Part shown: positions 25,040 to 35,943 of the stretch, piece by piece
Layout: the number at the start of each line of letters is the position of its first letter
Position numbering within the stretch: the first letter of the stretch is position 1
Source: Micromonospora sp. NBC_01796
Lineage (GTDB): Bacteria > Actinomycetota > Actinomycetes > Mycobacteriales > Micromonosporaceae
Direction of reading: 5' to 3'
Assembly (NCBI RefSeq): GCF_035917455.1
Contig: NZ_CP109078.1
Coordinates: 620,001-684,000 of the forward strand
DNA length: 64,000 nucleotides
Notes under the pieces: generated by a model
Told to the model about the DNA's origin: nothing
Database searches by the model: none
What the model saw: only the letters and a program-made list of their open reading frames with translations
Program-made: the position numbers and the translations under genes

Positions 25040-25103
25040 TCGTGCAGGCGACCCTACACGGGTCGCACGCCGTGCCGAACTCCTCTATGGACGGTAAGGG
25101 CGG

Positions 25104-27682
<2,579 letters not shown>

Positions 27683-27687
27683 GAAGG

Positions 27688-27728
27688 GGTGCCCCTTGCT
27701 GTCGCGTTTGCGGGCAGGAAGGGGCACC
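27688..27728. terminator. Hairpin between convergent genes, REP-like
   Basis: GGTGCCCCTT (27688-27697) and AAGGGGCACC (27719-27728) form a perfect 10-bp stem around a 21-base loop, just after the SGNH gene stop and just beyond the smpB stop on the other strand. The AAGGGG/CCCCTT arms recall palindromic elements I remember as frequent in Micromonosporaceae; a genome count would be needed. Confidence 0.6.
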
Positions 27729-27737
27729 TCCGGGCGG

Positions 27738-28226
27738 TCAGGTGCGCTGGCGGGACTGGCCCTTGAGGTGCCGGCTGAGCGCGCGGGCGATCTCGCGGTT
27801 CGCGTCCCGCTCGGCCAGGGTCTGCCGCTTGTCGTAGGACCGCTTGCCCCGGGCGAGGCCGAGTTCGACCTTCGCCCACCCGTTGGAGAAGTAGATCGAC
27901 AGCGGTACGAGCGTCAGCCCCGGGTCGCGTACCCGGTCCAGGATCTTGTTGATCTCCGTACGCCGGAGCAGGAGCTTCCGGGTCCGGCGCGGCTGGTGGT
28001 TCGTCCAGGTGCCGTACGCGTACTCGGCGATGTGCAGGCCGTACAGCATGATCTCGCCGTCGAGTTCCTGGGCGAAGGAGTCCACCAGTGACGCCCGCCC
28101 GGACCGCAGCGATTTGACCTCGGTGCCGAGCAGGGCGATGCCCGCCTCGTACGTCTTGAGGATCGCGTAGTCGTGCCGCGCCTTCTTGTTCGAGGCGATG
28201 AGCTTGCGCTCCGGTTCCCTGGACGC
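27738..28226 (-). CDS. smpB: SsrA-binding protein SmpB without a standard start codon
   Basis: The translation contains the full SmpB core: [74 protein letters not shown]. SmpB carries tmRNA to stalled ribosomes. By homology the protein should start about 28224, but that frame has no ATG, GTG, TTG or CTG between the upstream stop at 28311-28313 and GTG 28085, which would remove a third of the core. A GGGAGG at 28232-28237 sits where a ribosome site should be. Start codon loss, a rare start or a sequence error are possible. The locus also lacks the usual ftsEX neighbours, so it may be a second copy. The interval given is the homology extent. Confidence 0.8.
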   Translation of the reverse strand, partial: ASREPERKLIASNKKARHDYAILKTYEAGIALLGTEVKSLRSGRASLVDSFAQELDGEIMLYGLHIAEYAYGTWTNHQPRRTRKLLLRRTEINKILDRVRDPGLTLVPLSIYFSNGWAKVELGLARGKRSYDKRQTLAERDANREIARALSRHLKGQSRQRT

Positions 28227-28310
28227 GGCTGCCTCCCGATGACTGTCCGACCCGCGCGATGCGGAGCTACCAAGATACTTCGAGCGCCGTGCGGCCGAGC
28301 TGCCACGGCG

Positions 28311-29189
28311 TTAGCGGGACAGGGACTCGACGAGCCAGGGGCGGAGAACGGGCAGGACGTTGCCCGGTTGCATCGCCCGGGTGTGGTCGAGCCCGTCGAG
28401 CACCCGTACCTGCCAGCCGAGGGCTGCCAACTCGCCCCGCCCTTTCTCGACCGGGCCGGCGATGTCGACGGTCACGCCGCCCCAGCGTTCGTCGTACGGG
28501 ATCGTGTCCGCGGAGCCCACGAAGCAGAGCCGGGGGCAGGTGATCCGGTCCTGGGCCGCCCGGTCGTCGAACCCGCGCAGGGCCAGGTACAGGGTCATGA
28601 ACTGCCGGGTCTGCGGCTCGGGGAGCGTCACCTGCACGGACGACCAGTCGAAGTCGGCCGGGTCCGTCCAGGCGTCCGCCCCGGTCGGGGCTTGCGGCGG
28701 GTCGGCGACCGGGGTGGTCGGGGCCGGGGGCGACATCGCGTGGGTCGCGGTGGTGACCGCGAGCATTTCCGCGTACGGTCCGTCGATCGGCGGGAAGCCG
28801 CCCATGACCAGCGCGGACAGGCGATCGGTACGGATCGCGAGCTGCAACCCGCTCAGCGCCAGCCACGAGTACCCGTAGTACGCGAACCGCTGCGCGCCCA
28901 CCGAGTCGGCGACCGTGAGCAGATCCTCGACGATGGTGTCCGGGGTCAGGGTGTCCGGTTTCGGGAAGGCCCGCAGGTGCCCCTCGTAGTCGAACGCCAC
29001 CACCCGGAACGCGTCGGCGAGCCCGTCGACCAGGGTCCTGCCCAGCGCCGGATCCATTCCCCAGCGGCGCATTTCGTCGGCCGCCGCTCCCTCGGTCGGC
29101 CGGGGGTCGACCGGGAGCAGGACGGTCGGTCCCGTCCCGTGCACCTCCACCTCGATCGTGCTTCCGTCGGGCAGGGTCACCTCGGGCAT
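28311..29189 (-). CDS. Alpha/beta-fold hydrolase
   Basis: A 292-residue serine hydrolase. The nucleophile elbow is GYSWL (Ser108); a late Asp in LCFVGSADTIPY and His in DGLDHTRAMQ complete the likely triad. It has no signal peptide. ATG 29189 follows AGGAG. It faces a TetR regulator gene across a promoter region with repeated TACGGGATAA boxes, so the two probably form a repressor-target pair; the substrate may be an ester or lactone. Confidence 0.85.
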   Translation of the reverse strand: MPEVTLPDGSTIEVEVHGTGPTVLLPVDPRPTEGAAADEMRRWGMDPALGRTLVDGLADAFRVVAFDYEGHLRAFPKPDTLTPDTIVEDLLTVADSVGAQRFAYYGYSWLALSGLQLAIRTDRLSALVMGGFPPIDGPYAEMLAVTTATHAMSPPAPTTPVADPPQAPTGADAWTDPADFDWSSVQVTLPEPQTRQFMTLYLALRGFDDRAAQDRITCPRLCFVGSADTIPYDERWGGVTVDIAGPVEKGRGELAALGWQVRVLDGLDHTRAMQPGNVLPVLRPWLVESLSR

Positions 29190-29233
29190 GAGCGGTCTCC
29201 TGGTTCGGCTCGTCGAGCACGGAAATAATTCCG

Positions 29234-29278
29234 TACGGGATAAGGTAATACCGCGAGGCACAATACCTTACGGGATAA
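29234..29278. promoter_or_regulatory. Repeat-rich operator region between hydrolase and TetR gene
   Basis: TACGGGATAA occurs twice in direct orientation (29234-29243 and 29269-29278). Between them lie GGTAATACC (29244-29252) and an AAGGTA/TACCTT inverted pair (29242-29247, 29264-29269). The tract is unusually AT-rich and lies 45 bases before the hydrolase start, as expected for a TetR operator with a promoter. Confidence 0.5.
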
Positions 29279-29417
29279 AGAGTCTTCGGGGATCGACCTC
29301 GACACCCCGACCACGCGGAGTCGCGGACGTCACACCGGGAAAACCGGCTAGACAGACCGTTATGTTCAATCCCGGCGTCGGGCAGGAAGGCCGGTCCAGT
29401 AATCTCGGAGGATGTCC

Positions 29418-29990
29418 GTGACAACCACCGGTAGGGCGTCGGCCAGGGAACGGCTGCTGGCAGCGGCCGACGAACTGTTCTACGCGGAGGGCGTGCACTC
29501 CGTCGGCATCGACCGGGTGATCGAGCACGCGGGCGTCGCCAAGGCGACCCTCTACAACGCATTCGGCAGCAAGGACGAGCTGATCCGGGCGTACCTGCTG
29601 GGGCGGCTTGCCCGCCGGCAGGAGCGGGTGGCCCGCAGGCTCGTCGGGGTGGACTCGCCCCGCGACCGGATCCTCGCGGTGTTCGACGCCCTGACCGACG
29701 CGTTCAACCAGCCCGGCTTCCGGGGTTGCGCGTTCGTCAACGCCAGCGCCGAGGTCACACCGGGCGGCAAGGTCAGCGAGGCCTGCGCCACCTCCCGGGG
29801 CTGGACCCGGTCGACGTTCCGGGAGTTCGCCACCGAGGCCGGGGTCGCCGATCCGGACCGGCTCGCGGAGCAACTCGTACTGCTCTACGACGGGGCGTCG
29901 ATCGCCGCCCAGCTCGACGGCAACGCCGGAGCGGGTGCCGCCGCCCGTATCGTCGCCGAGACACTGGTCGACGCCGCGATCCACCACTGA
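29418..29990 (+). CDS. TetR-family transcriptional regulator
   Basis: A 190-residue regulator. The N-terminal helix-turn-helix (RERLLAAADELFYAEGVHSV, then HAGVAKATLYNAFGSKDEL) is typical TetR; the remaining helical domain has the FRGCAFVNASAE segment common in the subgroup that controls hydrolases or oxidoreductases. I start at GTG 29418 because GGAGG abuts the ATG at 29412 and would leave no spacing. It is divergent from the alpha/beta hydrolase, its probable target. Confidence 0.9.
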   Translation: MTTTGRASARERLLAAADELFYAEGVHSVGIDRVIEHAGVAKATLYNAFGSKDELIRAYLLGRLARRQERVARRLVGVDSPRDRILAVFDALTDAFNQPGFRGCAFVNASAEVTPGGKVSEACATSRGWTRSTFREFATEAGVADPDRLAEQLVLLYDGASIAAQLDGNAGAGAAARIVAETLVDAAIHH

Positions 29991-30093
29991 CTGCGGCGTA
30001 GGGCCTCGCGCACGGGTAAGCGATTGACAGACTTCACCGGATGGACAACTGCGCCTATCTATCCGTTGCCGGCCGTCGGATGCACTGTCCGGC

Positions 30094-31326
30094 ATGACTC
30101 ACCACCATCCGGACACCGGACACACCCATGACGGCACGACCCGGCGCACGCTGATCGCCGGCGCCGCCGGCGGGCTGCTGACGCTCGCCGCCGCACCGGG
30201 CACCGCACAGGCGGCCACGGCCGCGCTCGCCGCCGGACCGAACCGGGCGGCGGGAACCGGCGCCGCCCGCGCCTCGCGGCTGACCCAGGGCACCACCCTG
30301 GTCCACGCCGACCTGCACAACCACACCGTGATGTCCGACGGCGACGGGGATCCGGCGCTCGCCTTCGCCTCGATGCGCGACGCGGGCCTGGACGTCGCGG
30401 CCCTCACCGACCACGCCACGCTCTTCTCCATCGAGGGGATCTCCCGGTCGGAGTGGGACCGTACCGGGGCCCTCGCCGACGCCGCCGACGATCCGGGCCA
30501 GTACACCGCCATCCGGGGCTTCGAGTGGTCCCACCCGCTGCTCGGCCACGTCAACGTCTGGTTCTCCGGCAACTACACCGACCTGCTCCAGTCGTCGAGC
30601 ATGAGCCGGCTCTACAGCTGGCTCGCCGGCTCCGGCGGCGTGGCCGGGTTCAACCACCCCGGACGCGAGATCGGACGGTTCGACAACTTCCGCTACACGT
30701 CGAGCGTCCGGGAGCCGATGATCGGGCTGGAGATGTTCAACCGGGGCGACGACTACCTCTTCGACGGCTGGGGCGGCGGGCAGACGTCACCGCTCGTGGC
30801 CTGCCTGAACGCCGGCTGGCGTCCCGGCCTCACCGGCGTCTCCGACGAGCACGGGACCAACTGGGGCTTCCCCGAGGGCAAGGGGCGTACCGGTCTCTGG
30901 GTCGCCCAGAACACCCGGCAGGAGGTGCTGGCCGCGATGCGGGCCCGCCGGTTCTTCGCCACCCGGGTCTCCGGCCTGCGCCTCGATGCCACCGCCAACG
31001 GCGTACGGATGGGCGGAGTGGTCCCGGTGATCCGCGGGGACGTCGGTTTCGAGATCGACCTGGACCGGGGTCCGGAGTGGGTCGGCAAGCCGTTGCGGAT
31101 CCAGGTGCTGCGCCCGGGCAGCGACGCCCCCACGGTGCCGCTGGTGGTCGACACCGTCGCCGGGCAGGTCACCCGGTTCACCGTCCCGCTCGACCTCGCC
31201 GACGGCAACTGGGTGGTCCTGCGGGTGTCCGACCCGACCCAGGCCAACCCGAGCCCCGGTCCCGCCGGCCACCCCTGCAACGACTGGGGTGTGGCCTACT
31301 CCAGCCCCTGGTGGCTCCAGCCGTGA
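30094..31326 (+). CDS. Tat-exported PHP-domain metallohydrolase (CehA/McbA family)
   Basis: A 410-residue protein with a twin-arginine signal (TRRTLIAGAAGGLL, Arg17-Arg18), preceded by a His-rich stretch, and cleavage near AQA at 38-40. The PHP domain starts with HADLHNH (His71, Asp73, His75, His77), with further metal ligands in LTDHAT, FEWSH, FNHPG and SDEHG. The family cleaves phosphoesters or carbamate-like bonds with metal ions. Tat export suggests the cofactor is loaded before secretion. It stands alone and ends at a strong terminator. Confidence 0.9.
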   Translation: MTHHHPDTGHTHDGTTRRTLIAGAAGGLLTLAAAPGTAQAATAALAAGPNRAAGTGAARASRLTQGTTLVHADLHNHTVMSDGDGDPALAFASMRDAGLDVAALTDHATLFSIEGISRSEWDRTGALADAADDPGQYTAIRGFEWSHPLLGHVNVWFSGNYTDLLQSSSMSRLYSWLAGSGGVAGFNHPGREIGRFDNFRYTSSVREPMIGLEMFNRGDDYLFDGWGGGQTSPLVACLNAGWRPGLTGVSDEHGTNWGFPEGKGRTGLWVAQNTRQEVLAAMRARRFFATRVSGLRLDATANGVRMGGVVPVIRGDVGFEIDLDRGPEWVGKPLRIQVLRPGSDAPTVPLVVDTVAGQVTRFTVPLDLADGNWVVLRVSDPTQANPSPGPAGHPCNDWGVAYSSPWWLQP

Positions 31327-31362
31327 AACCCTGACTGCGCCACCGGCCGCCGGGTGGGCGGA

Positions 31363-31402
31363 CGTACGCCCGACGGCGCGGCACCTCACCGTCGGGCGTA
31401 CG
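31363..31402. terminator. Strong intrinsic terminator
   Basis: A perfect 14-bp stem starting CGTACGCCCGACGG with a 12-base loop, followed on the plus strand by AGCGTTTT. It separates the convergent PHP gene and the next minus-strand gene. Confidence 0.85.
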
Positions 31403-31409
31403 AGCGTTT

Positions 31410-31616
31410 TCAGTCAGCCAGGGTCACGATGGACTCGGCCCACCGGAAGTACTTGTTGGTGCCGAAGTCACGTACCGTCTTGATGCCGAACGCCTTGAGC
31501 AGCAGCTCCGCGTCGCCGGCCGAGACACCCTCGATGGCGGTGACCGGTGCGTCGGCGATCTCCTGGGCGCTCTTGCCTTCCCACGCCTTGGAGAGCTTCT
31601 TCTCGAGTCCCAGCAT
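31410..31616 (-). CDS. Small conserved protein with helix-hairpin-helix-like motif
   Basis: A 68-residue basic protein, MLGLEKKLSKAWEGKSAQEI and onward. The centre, IEGVSAGDAELLLKAFGIKTVRDFG, has the alternating pattern of a helix-hairpin-helix, as in DUF4332-like proteins, which bind DNA or partners. AAGGAGG lies eight bases before ATG 31616, a good start; the longer frame to 31703 is unsupported. Function unknown. Confidence 0.75.
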   Translation of the reverse strand: MLGLEKKLSKAWEGKSAQEIADAPVTAIEGVSAGDAELLLKAFGIKTVRDFGTNKYFRWAESIVTLAD

Positions 31617-31737
31617 CCCTTTGTCCTCCTTAGACAGTCCGGCACCGCGCCGAACCGCGGGAAGACTACGACGATCCGGGCTTACCCGCCAGTCGGCCAT
31701 CAAAGCGACACCGGGCGCCGCCGGTCGGCCTCGGCGC

Positions 31738-31947
31738 TCAGTCCGTCGGGCTCACGGTCTGCTCCGAGGTACGGTGCTCGACCTCCGATCCGCGACCGGC
31801 CGGAAGCCCGGCGGTACGCCGGTCGGACTCGGTCAGAATCGCCTCCGCCTGCGCCAGCGGGTCCTCGCTGCCGACCGCCCGCTCCTCCGGCAGCAGATAC
31901 TCGGCGCGCCGCTCGACCTGACTGCGGTCACTGCTCTCTGTGCTCAT
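31738..31947 (-). CDS. Small acidic conserved actinobacterial protein
   Basis: A 69-residue acidic, charged protein with the core YLLPEERAVGSEDPLAQAEA followed by AILTESDRRT. I recall short proteins with this PEERAVGSxDPxAQAxAIL block across actinomycetes, without known function. ATG 31947 gives the usual N-terminus. It is likely disordered or a short helix. It sits between two hairpins, so it is probably its own unit. Confidence 0.7.
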   Translation of the reverse strand: MSTESSDRSQVERRAEYLLPEERAVGSEDPLAQAEAILTESDRRTAGLPAGRGSEVEHRTSEQTVSPTD

Positions 31948-31975
31948 ACCGCACACCCATACCCCCGCACGGCAA

Positions 31976-32009
31976 CCGCGACACTCCGGCGGCTGCCGGA
32001 GTGTCGCGG
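31976..32009. terminator. Terminator hairpin
   Basis: A perfect 15-bp stem, CCGCGACACTCCGGC and its complement, around the loop GGCT. It lies eight bases past the stop of the secreted protein gene on the minus strand. Confidence 0.8.
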
Positions 32010-32016
32010 CATCCGG

Positions 32017-32607
32017 TCAGCCGGACTGGGTGGGGAACCACTCGACGACGCGGAAATCGCCACTCTCCAGCGTCTCGTACGGGGCACCGCTCAGGCAGAG
32101 GGGAACCGACTCGGTGCTGCCGGAGTCGAGGGCCCAGCTGTACCCCACCCGGTCGCGGCGTCCGTCGTCGTACACCGTGAACCCCTTCCGGACGCCGAGG
32201 AACTCGGGAAAGCTGGTTTCCGTCACCACACCGGTGGCCACCGCCACCGGTCCCGCGACGATCAGGCAGTCGATCCGCCCGGAAAACCATCCGCCTTCGT
32301 CACCCTCGTAGTGGCTGACCCGGAAGGTGCCACGGGCGGCGGTGGCGAAGCCGCGCGCGTCGAAGGCGAAGCGAACATCCTGCCCGTCCGCCCGGTACGT
32401 CCTGGCCGCGCCCACCAGGATCGGCTCGGTCGGCTTCGGCCCGGGCCGGAGTCCGTCCGGGCGCGGATCCCGTTCCTGTTGTCCGACCGCCCTCAGCGCC
32501 GGACCCGGGGTCGCCGCCGAGGCCGGCACCGATCCCCAGAGCGTGGCCGAGAGTGCGAGCGCCGACATGCCGGCCAGTACGCTCCGCCACCGCGGTGTTC
32601 GAGTCAT
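32017..32607 (-). CDS. Secreted hypothetical protein
   Basis: A 196-residue exported protein with a clean signal peptide (cleavage after ASA near residue 31). The mature part has a proline-rich linker and then a beta-rich domain with two Cys (IDCLIVAGP and VPLCLSG), probably a disulphide. The FDARGF...GTFRVSHYEG...DCLIVAGPVAVATGVV pattern resembles small secreted proteins of actinomycetes that measure or buffer reporter-like barrels, but I cannot name the family. It is flanked by two strong terminators, so it is monocistronic. Confidence 0.75.
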   Translation of the reverse strand: MTRTPRWRSVLAGMSALALSATLWGSVPASAATPGPALRAVGQQERDPRPDGLRPGPKPTEPILVGAARTYRADGQDVRFAFDARGFATAARGTFRVSHYEGDEGGWFSGRIDCLIVAGPVAVATGVVTETSFPEFLGVRKGFTVYDDGRRDRVGYSWALDSGSTESVPLCLSGAPYETLESGDFRVVEWFPTQSG

Positions 32608-32688
32608 GATGGTTTCCCCCTGTGGATTCGGTTACCGGGCGCTGGTTCGCCCAGGTCCACGGTCGTGCAGCCGCCCGTTTGACGACTC

Positions 32689-32722
32689 CCTCCGGCGGGG
32701 GAACCGCCTCCCCCGCCGGAGG
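32689..32722 (-). terminator. Terminator hairpin after the MFS gene
   Basis: A perfect 13-bp stem, CCTCCGGCGGGGG with its complement around an 8-base loop, 80 bases past the stop of the minus-strand MFS gene. Confidence 0.75.
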
Positions 32723-32804
32723 AGGCGGTGAAGACGGAGCGCGGGCCCCGACCCCGGTGAACTCCCGGCCGGCAGATCCGCCGCCGCCCGGTGACCCGCC
32801 CCGC

Positions 32805-34250
32805 TCAGGTCGGCGCACCTACCGGTGCCGGCACGGGGATCGTCCCGGCAGTCCCCGTGGACCTGCCGGAGCGGAGCCCGAAGGCGGTGATCGCGGCGCC
32901 GAGGACCACGAGGGCGAGCGGGACGAGCAGCGCTGACCGGAGGGCGTCGAGCGCCGCTCCGGGTGAGCCGTCGTCGGCGAGCGCGGCGACGTTGACGGCG
33001 GTCACCGCCGACAGGCCGAGCGCGGTGCCGAACTGGATCGCGGTGTAGAGCAGGCCCCCGGCGAGACCGTGTTCGGATTCCCGCACACCGTCCGTGCCGG
33101 CCATCGTCAACGGCCCGTACGCCAGGGAGAAGGCCAGGCCGAGCAGGAGCATCGTCGGCACCATGGCGGCGTACGTCCAGTCCGGCCCGACCGGCAGGAA
33201 CAGCGCGTACGACAGCGCCGCCAGCACCAGCCCGCCGAACAGCACCCGTACGTTGCCGAACCGGTCGACCAGGCGCGGGGTGAGCAGGGGTGACAGCACC
33301 ACGTCCAGGCCGATCAGCAACATCGCCAGACCCGTCTGGAGGGCGCTCCAACCGCGCAGTTCCTGGAGGTAGAGCGTGACCAGGAACTGGAACCCGGCAA
33401 AGGATCCGACGAAGAGCAGGGCGGCCAGGTTGGTGCGTACCAGGGCGGGGTTGCGCAGGATGCCCAGGCGTACCAGGGGGTTGGCCGACCGTCGCTCGAT
33501 CGTCGCGAACACGACCAGCAGCAGCAGGCCACCGAGGAACGCGCCGGCCGTGGCGGCCGGGCCGTCACCCGGATGCTCCAGCCGCACCACCCCGTACGCC
33601 AGCAGCAGCATGGCGCCGGTGATGCTGAACGCGCCGGCCAGGTCGAACCCGCCGGTCGGACGCTGCCTCGGTCCCGAGTCCCGGACCAGCGGGATGGCCG
33701 CGGCGAGGATCAGCGCGGACATGATGACCGGGGCGAAGAACACCCACCGCCATCCGATCGAGGTGAGCAGGCCACCGGCGACCAGGCCGAGGGTGAAGCC
33801 GCCGGCCGCCATGCCGGCGTAGATCCCCAGTGCCCTGGTGCGCTGCGGACCCTCGGGAAAGTTGGTGGTGATCAGCGACAGCCCGGCGGGTGCCAGGAAC
33901 GCGGCGGCGACCCCGGTGACGAACCGCGCCACCAGCAGCATCCAGCCCTCGGTGGCGAATCCGCCGAGGCCGGAGAAGACGAGGAAGACGACCAGCCAGA
34001 GCAGGAACATCCGCCGGCGGCCGAGCAGGTCGGCGGCCCGGCCCCCGAGCAGCATGAAGCCGCCGTAGCCGAGCACGTAGGCGCTGACCACCCCGCTGAG
34101 CATCCCGGTGCTCAGACCCAGGTCGGCCCGGATCGACGGCAGTGCGACGTTGAGCATCGCAACGTCGATCCCCTCCAGGAAGATCGCGCCGCAGAGCACA
34201 AAGAGGACGGCTCGGGCGCGACCGTCCATCCGGTGATTCGATATGGACAC
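32805..34250 (-). CDS. MFS drug exporter, DHA2 (EmrB/QacA) family
   Basis: A 481-residue transporter with about 14 transmembrane helices. Motif A after helix 2 is GGRAADLLGRRRMF; motif D1-like LEGIDVAMLNVALPSI is in helix 1, a mark of the 14-helix DHA2 drug/proton antiporters. GTG 34250 is preceded by AGGAG at seven bases; ATG 34229 would also fit. It is divergent from an HxlR regulator 101 bases away, which is the likely repressor. Substrates are probably hydrophobic drugs or dyes. Confidence 0.92.
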   Translation of the reverse strand: MSISNHRMDGRARAVLFVLCGAIFLEGIDVAMLNVALPSIRADLGLSTGMLSGVVSAYVLGYGGFMLLGGRAADLLGRRRMFLLWLVVFLVFSGLGGFATEGWMLLVARFVTGVAAAFLAPAGLSLITTNFPEGPQRTRALGIYAGMAAGGFTLGLVAGGLLTSIGWRWVFFAPVIMSALILAAAIPLVRDSGPRQRPTGGFDLAGAFSITGAMLLLAYGVVRLEHPGDGPAATAGAFLGGLLLLVVFATIERRSANPLVRLGILRNPALVRTNLAALLFVGSFAGFQFLVTLYLQELRGWSALQTGLAMLLIGLDVVLSPLLTPRLVDRFGNVRVLFGGLVLAALSYALFLPVGPDWTYAAMVPTMLLLGLAFSLAYGPLTMAGTDGVRESEHGLAGGLLYTAIQFGTALGLSAVTAVNVAALADDGSPGAALDALRSALLVPLALVVLGAAITAFGLRSGRSTGTAGTIPVPAPVGAPT

Positions 34251-34351
34251 CAGCCGACTCCTCACGAGTGTGGCGGGACCGGCGTCGGTTCTTCCGACGA
34301 CTGCCGGTTCCCTCTTGTAACCAACAGCATCGTCAGGCACCATCGGTAGGC

Positions 34352-34843
34352 ATGGAAGACGGCACTTCAATGTCCCCCGGTTACTGCGCGGATACCGACG
34401 ACCACGAGGTCCTCCAGTGGGACACGCGGGCCGACTGCGAGGTCCGGCAGATCCTCGACCGGATCGCCGACAAGTGGTCGCTGCTGGTCATCACCCTGCT
34501 CGACCGGCGCAGCCTGCGCTTCACCGAGCTACGCCGGTCGATCGACGGAGTCAGCCAGCGGATGCTCACCCGTACGCTGCGGCACCTGGAACGCGACGGC
34601 CTGGTGAGCCGGACGGTGCACGCCACCGTGCCGCCCCGGGTCGACTACGAGCTCACGCCGCTGGGCTCGACCCTGCACGAGACCATCCGCGCGTTGGTCA
34701 CCTGGACCGAGGGGCACCAGAACGAGATCGCCGCCGCCCGCTCGGCGTACGACGTCCGGGAGGCCGCCCAGCAGGAGGCGGCGGAAGCGGAGGCGACCCG
34801 GCGCGACGTCATCGCCCGGGAGGTCCTCGCCGGGCAGCGCTGA
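34352..34843 (+). CDS. HxlR-family winged-helix regulator
   Basis: A 163-residue regulator. CEVRQILDRIADKWSLLVI opens the HxlR domain, followed by RFTELRRSIDGVSQRMLTRT and the wing VPPRVDYELTPLG. Such regulators respond to reactive electrophiles or small ligands. It faces the DHA2 exporter gene and probably represses it. ATG 34352 is chosen by domain position; ATG 34370 is also possible. The C-terminus has a charged helix rich in Ala and Glu. Confidence 0.9.
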   Translation: MEDGTSMSPGYCADTDDHEVLQWDTRADCEVRQILDRIADKWSLLVITLLDRRSLRFTELRRSIDGVSQRMLTRTLRHLERDGLVSRTVHATVPPRVDYELTPLGSTLHETIRALVTWTEGHQNEIAAARSAYDVREAAQQEAAEAEATRRDVIAREVLAGQR

Positions 34844-34862
34844 GCGCCGTACCGGGACCGGC

Positions 34863-35897
34863 TCAACCGGTGGGGTCCGGGACAGCGGTCGGAGAGGTCG
34901 GCTCGATCAGGAACTCCTGCTCGGCCGCACCGGTGCAGGGCTCCCGGAGCAGTTCGGCACCCGAACCCGGACCACCGTCGGGGAAGCCCAGGCAGAGGTC
35001 GGTGTAGGCCGGCCGTATCCGGTAGCCGCCCGGAACCGGGACATCGACCGGCTCGATCCGAAAGAGCTGGGCGGCCTGGTCCTCCCAGCACTCGTTACGG
35101 GGTTCGAGCATGTCCCCCACCACCGACCCGCCGGTCAGTACGGTCAGGCAACCCGTACCCAGCACCGGATGGACCCACTTGATGAAGTAGTGCTCACCGC
35201 CCACCCGCTGCAACAGGGTCAGGGGCGGTTCGGCGCCGGCGCAGGCCCGCTGGACCGCGACCTCGCTGCGGTACCGGCCGGTGTGCTCGCGGCCCTCGGA
35301 AACGCACCGCTCGGGCCGGTCGGCGATGCGGATGCGTACCCATCCCGACAACTCCGGCCGTCCCGCCGAAGCAGTGGGTTGAGGATCGTCGGGCGCGACG
35401 GTGTCGCGATCAGTCTGTGGCGGTCCGTCCGGCCGCGACACCAGCCAGGCCGCACCGATGACCGCGCCGACCACCGCGAGGGTGGTCAGCAGGACCACGA
35501 GCTGACGCAGCCAGGTCGACCCCCGACCGGGCGACGCCGGGTCCGCCTCCTCGCTCGTCGGCGCGGTGCGGTCGGAACCGTCCCCGGACTGCGTCGGCGG
35601 GGTGGGGCCGGCGGACGCTATCCGGTCCCGGGCCGCCAACCAGATCTCGACCTCCGACGGGCCGGCACCGCAGGCGCGGACGAAGGCGGCGACCATCTCC
35701 GGACGCGGCACCGACTGCCGGCGCAGGGCGTCGGCGATGGTGCTGCGCGGCAGGACGTCACCGGAACTGGCCGCCCGTTCCTCAAGCTGCCGGTAGGTGC
35801 ACCCGGAACGCTCCTTGAGCTGCTGCAAGAGGGCCACGAACTCGGTCGGGCCGTCGGCCCGACCGGGCAGTGGAAAACGCGCATCCACACCCGACAC
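34863..35897 (-). CDS. HTH-TM-beta-trefoil protein
   Basis: A 344-residue membrane protein with an unusual order: a cytoplasmic helix-turn-helix (about 18-85; LKERSGCTYRQLEERAA, LPRSTIADALRRQ), an acidic Ser/Thr linker, one transmembrane helix (131-153) and an extracellular domain of about 190 residues with three beta-trefoil-like units (RCVSEG, GCLTVLTGG, LCLGFPDGG) resembling ricin lectins. It could sense a sugar outside and act on DNA or partners inside. It starts 46 bases after the LPMO stop on the same strand and may be co-transcribed. The GTG 35897 start is tentative, with GTG 35888 possible. Confidence 0.78.
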   Translation of the reverse strand: MSGVDARFPLPGRADGPTEFVALLQQLKERSGCTYRQLEERAASSGDVLPRSTIADALRRQSVPRPEMVAAFVRACGAGPSEVEIWLAARDRIASAGPTPPTQSGDGSDRTAPTSEEADPASPGRGSTWLRQLVVLLTTLAVVGAVIGAAWLVSRPDGPPQTDRDTVAPDDPQPTASAGRPELSGWVRIRIADRPERCVSEGREHTGRYRSEVAVQRACAGAEPPLTLLQRVGGEHYFIKWVHPVLGTGCLTVLTGGSVVGDMLEPRNECWEDQAAQLFRIEPVDVPVPGGYRIRPAYTDLCLGFPDGGPGSGAELLREPCTGAAEQEFLIEPTSPTAVPDPTG

Positions 35898-35943
35898 AAA
35901 CAACGATCTTAGTGAACCTTCGGGACATTCCCTATTCGCCGCC

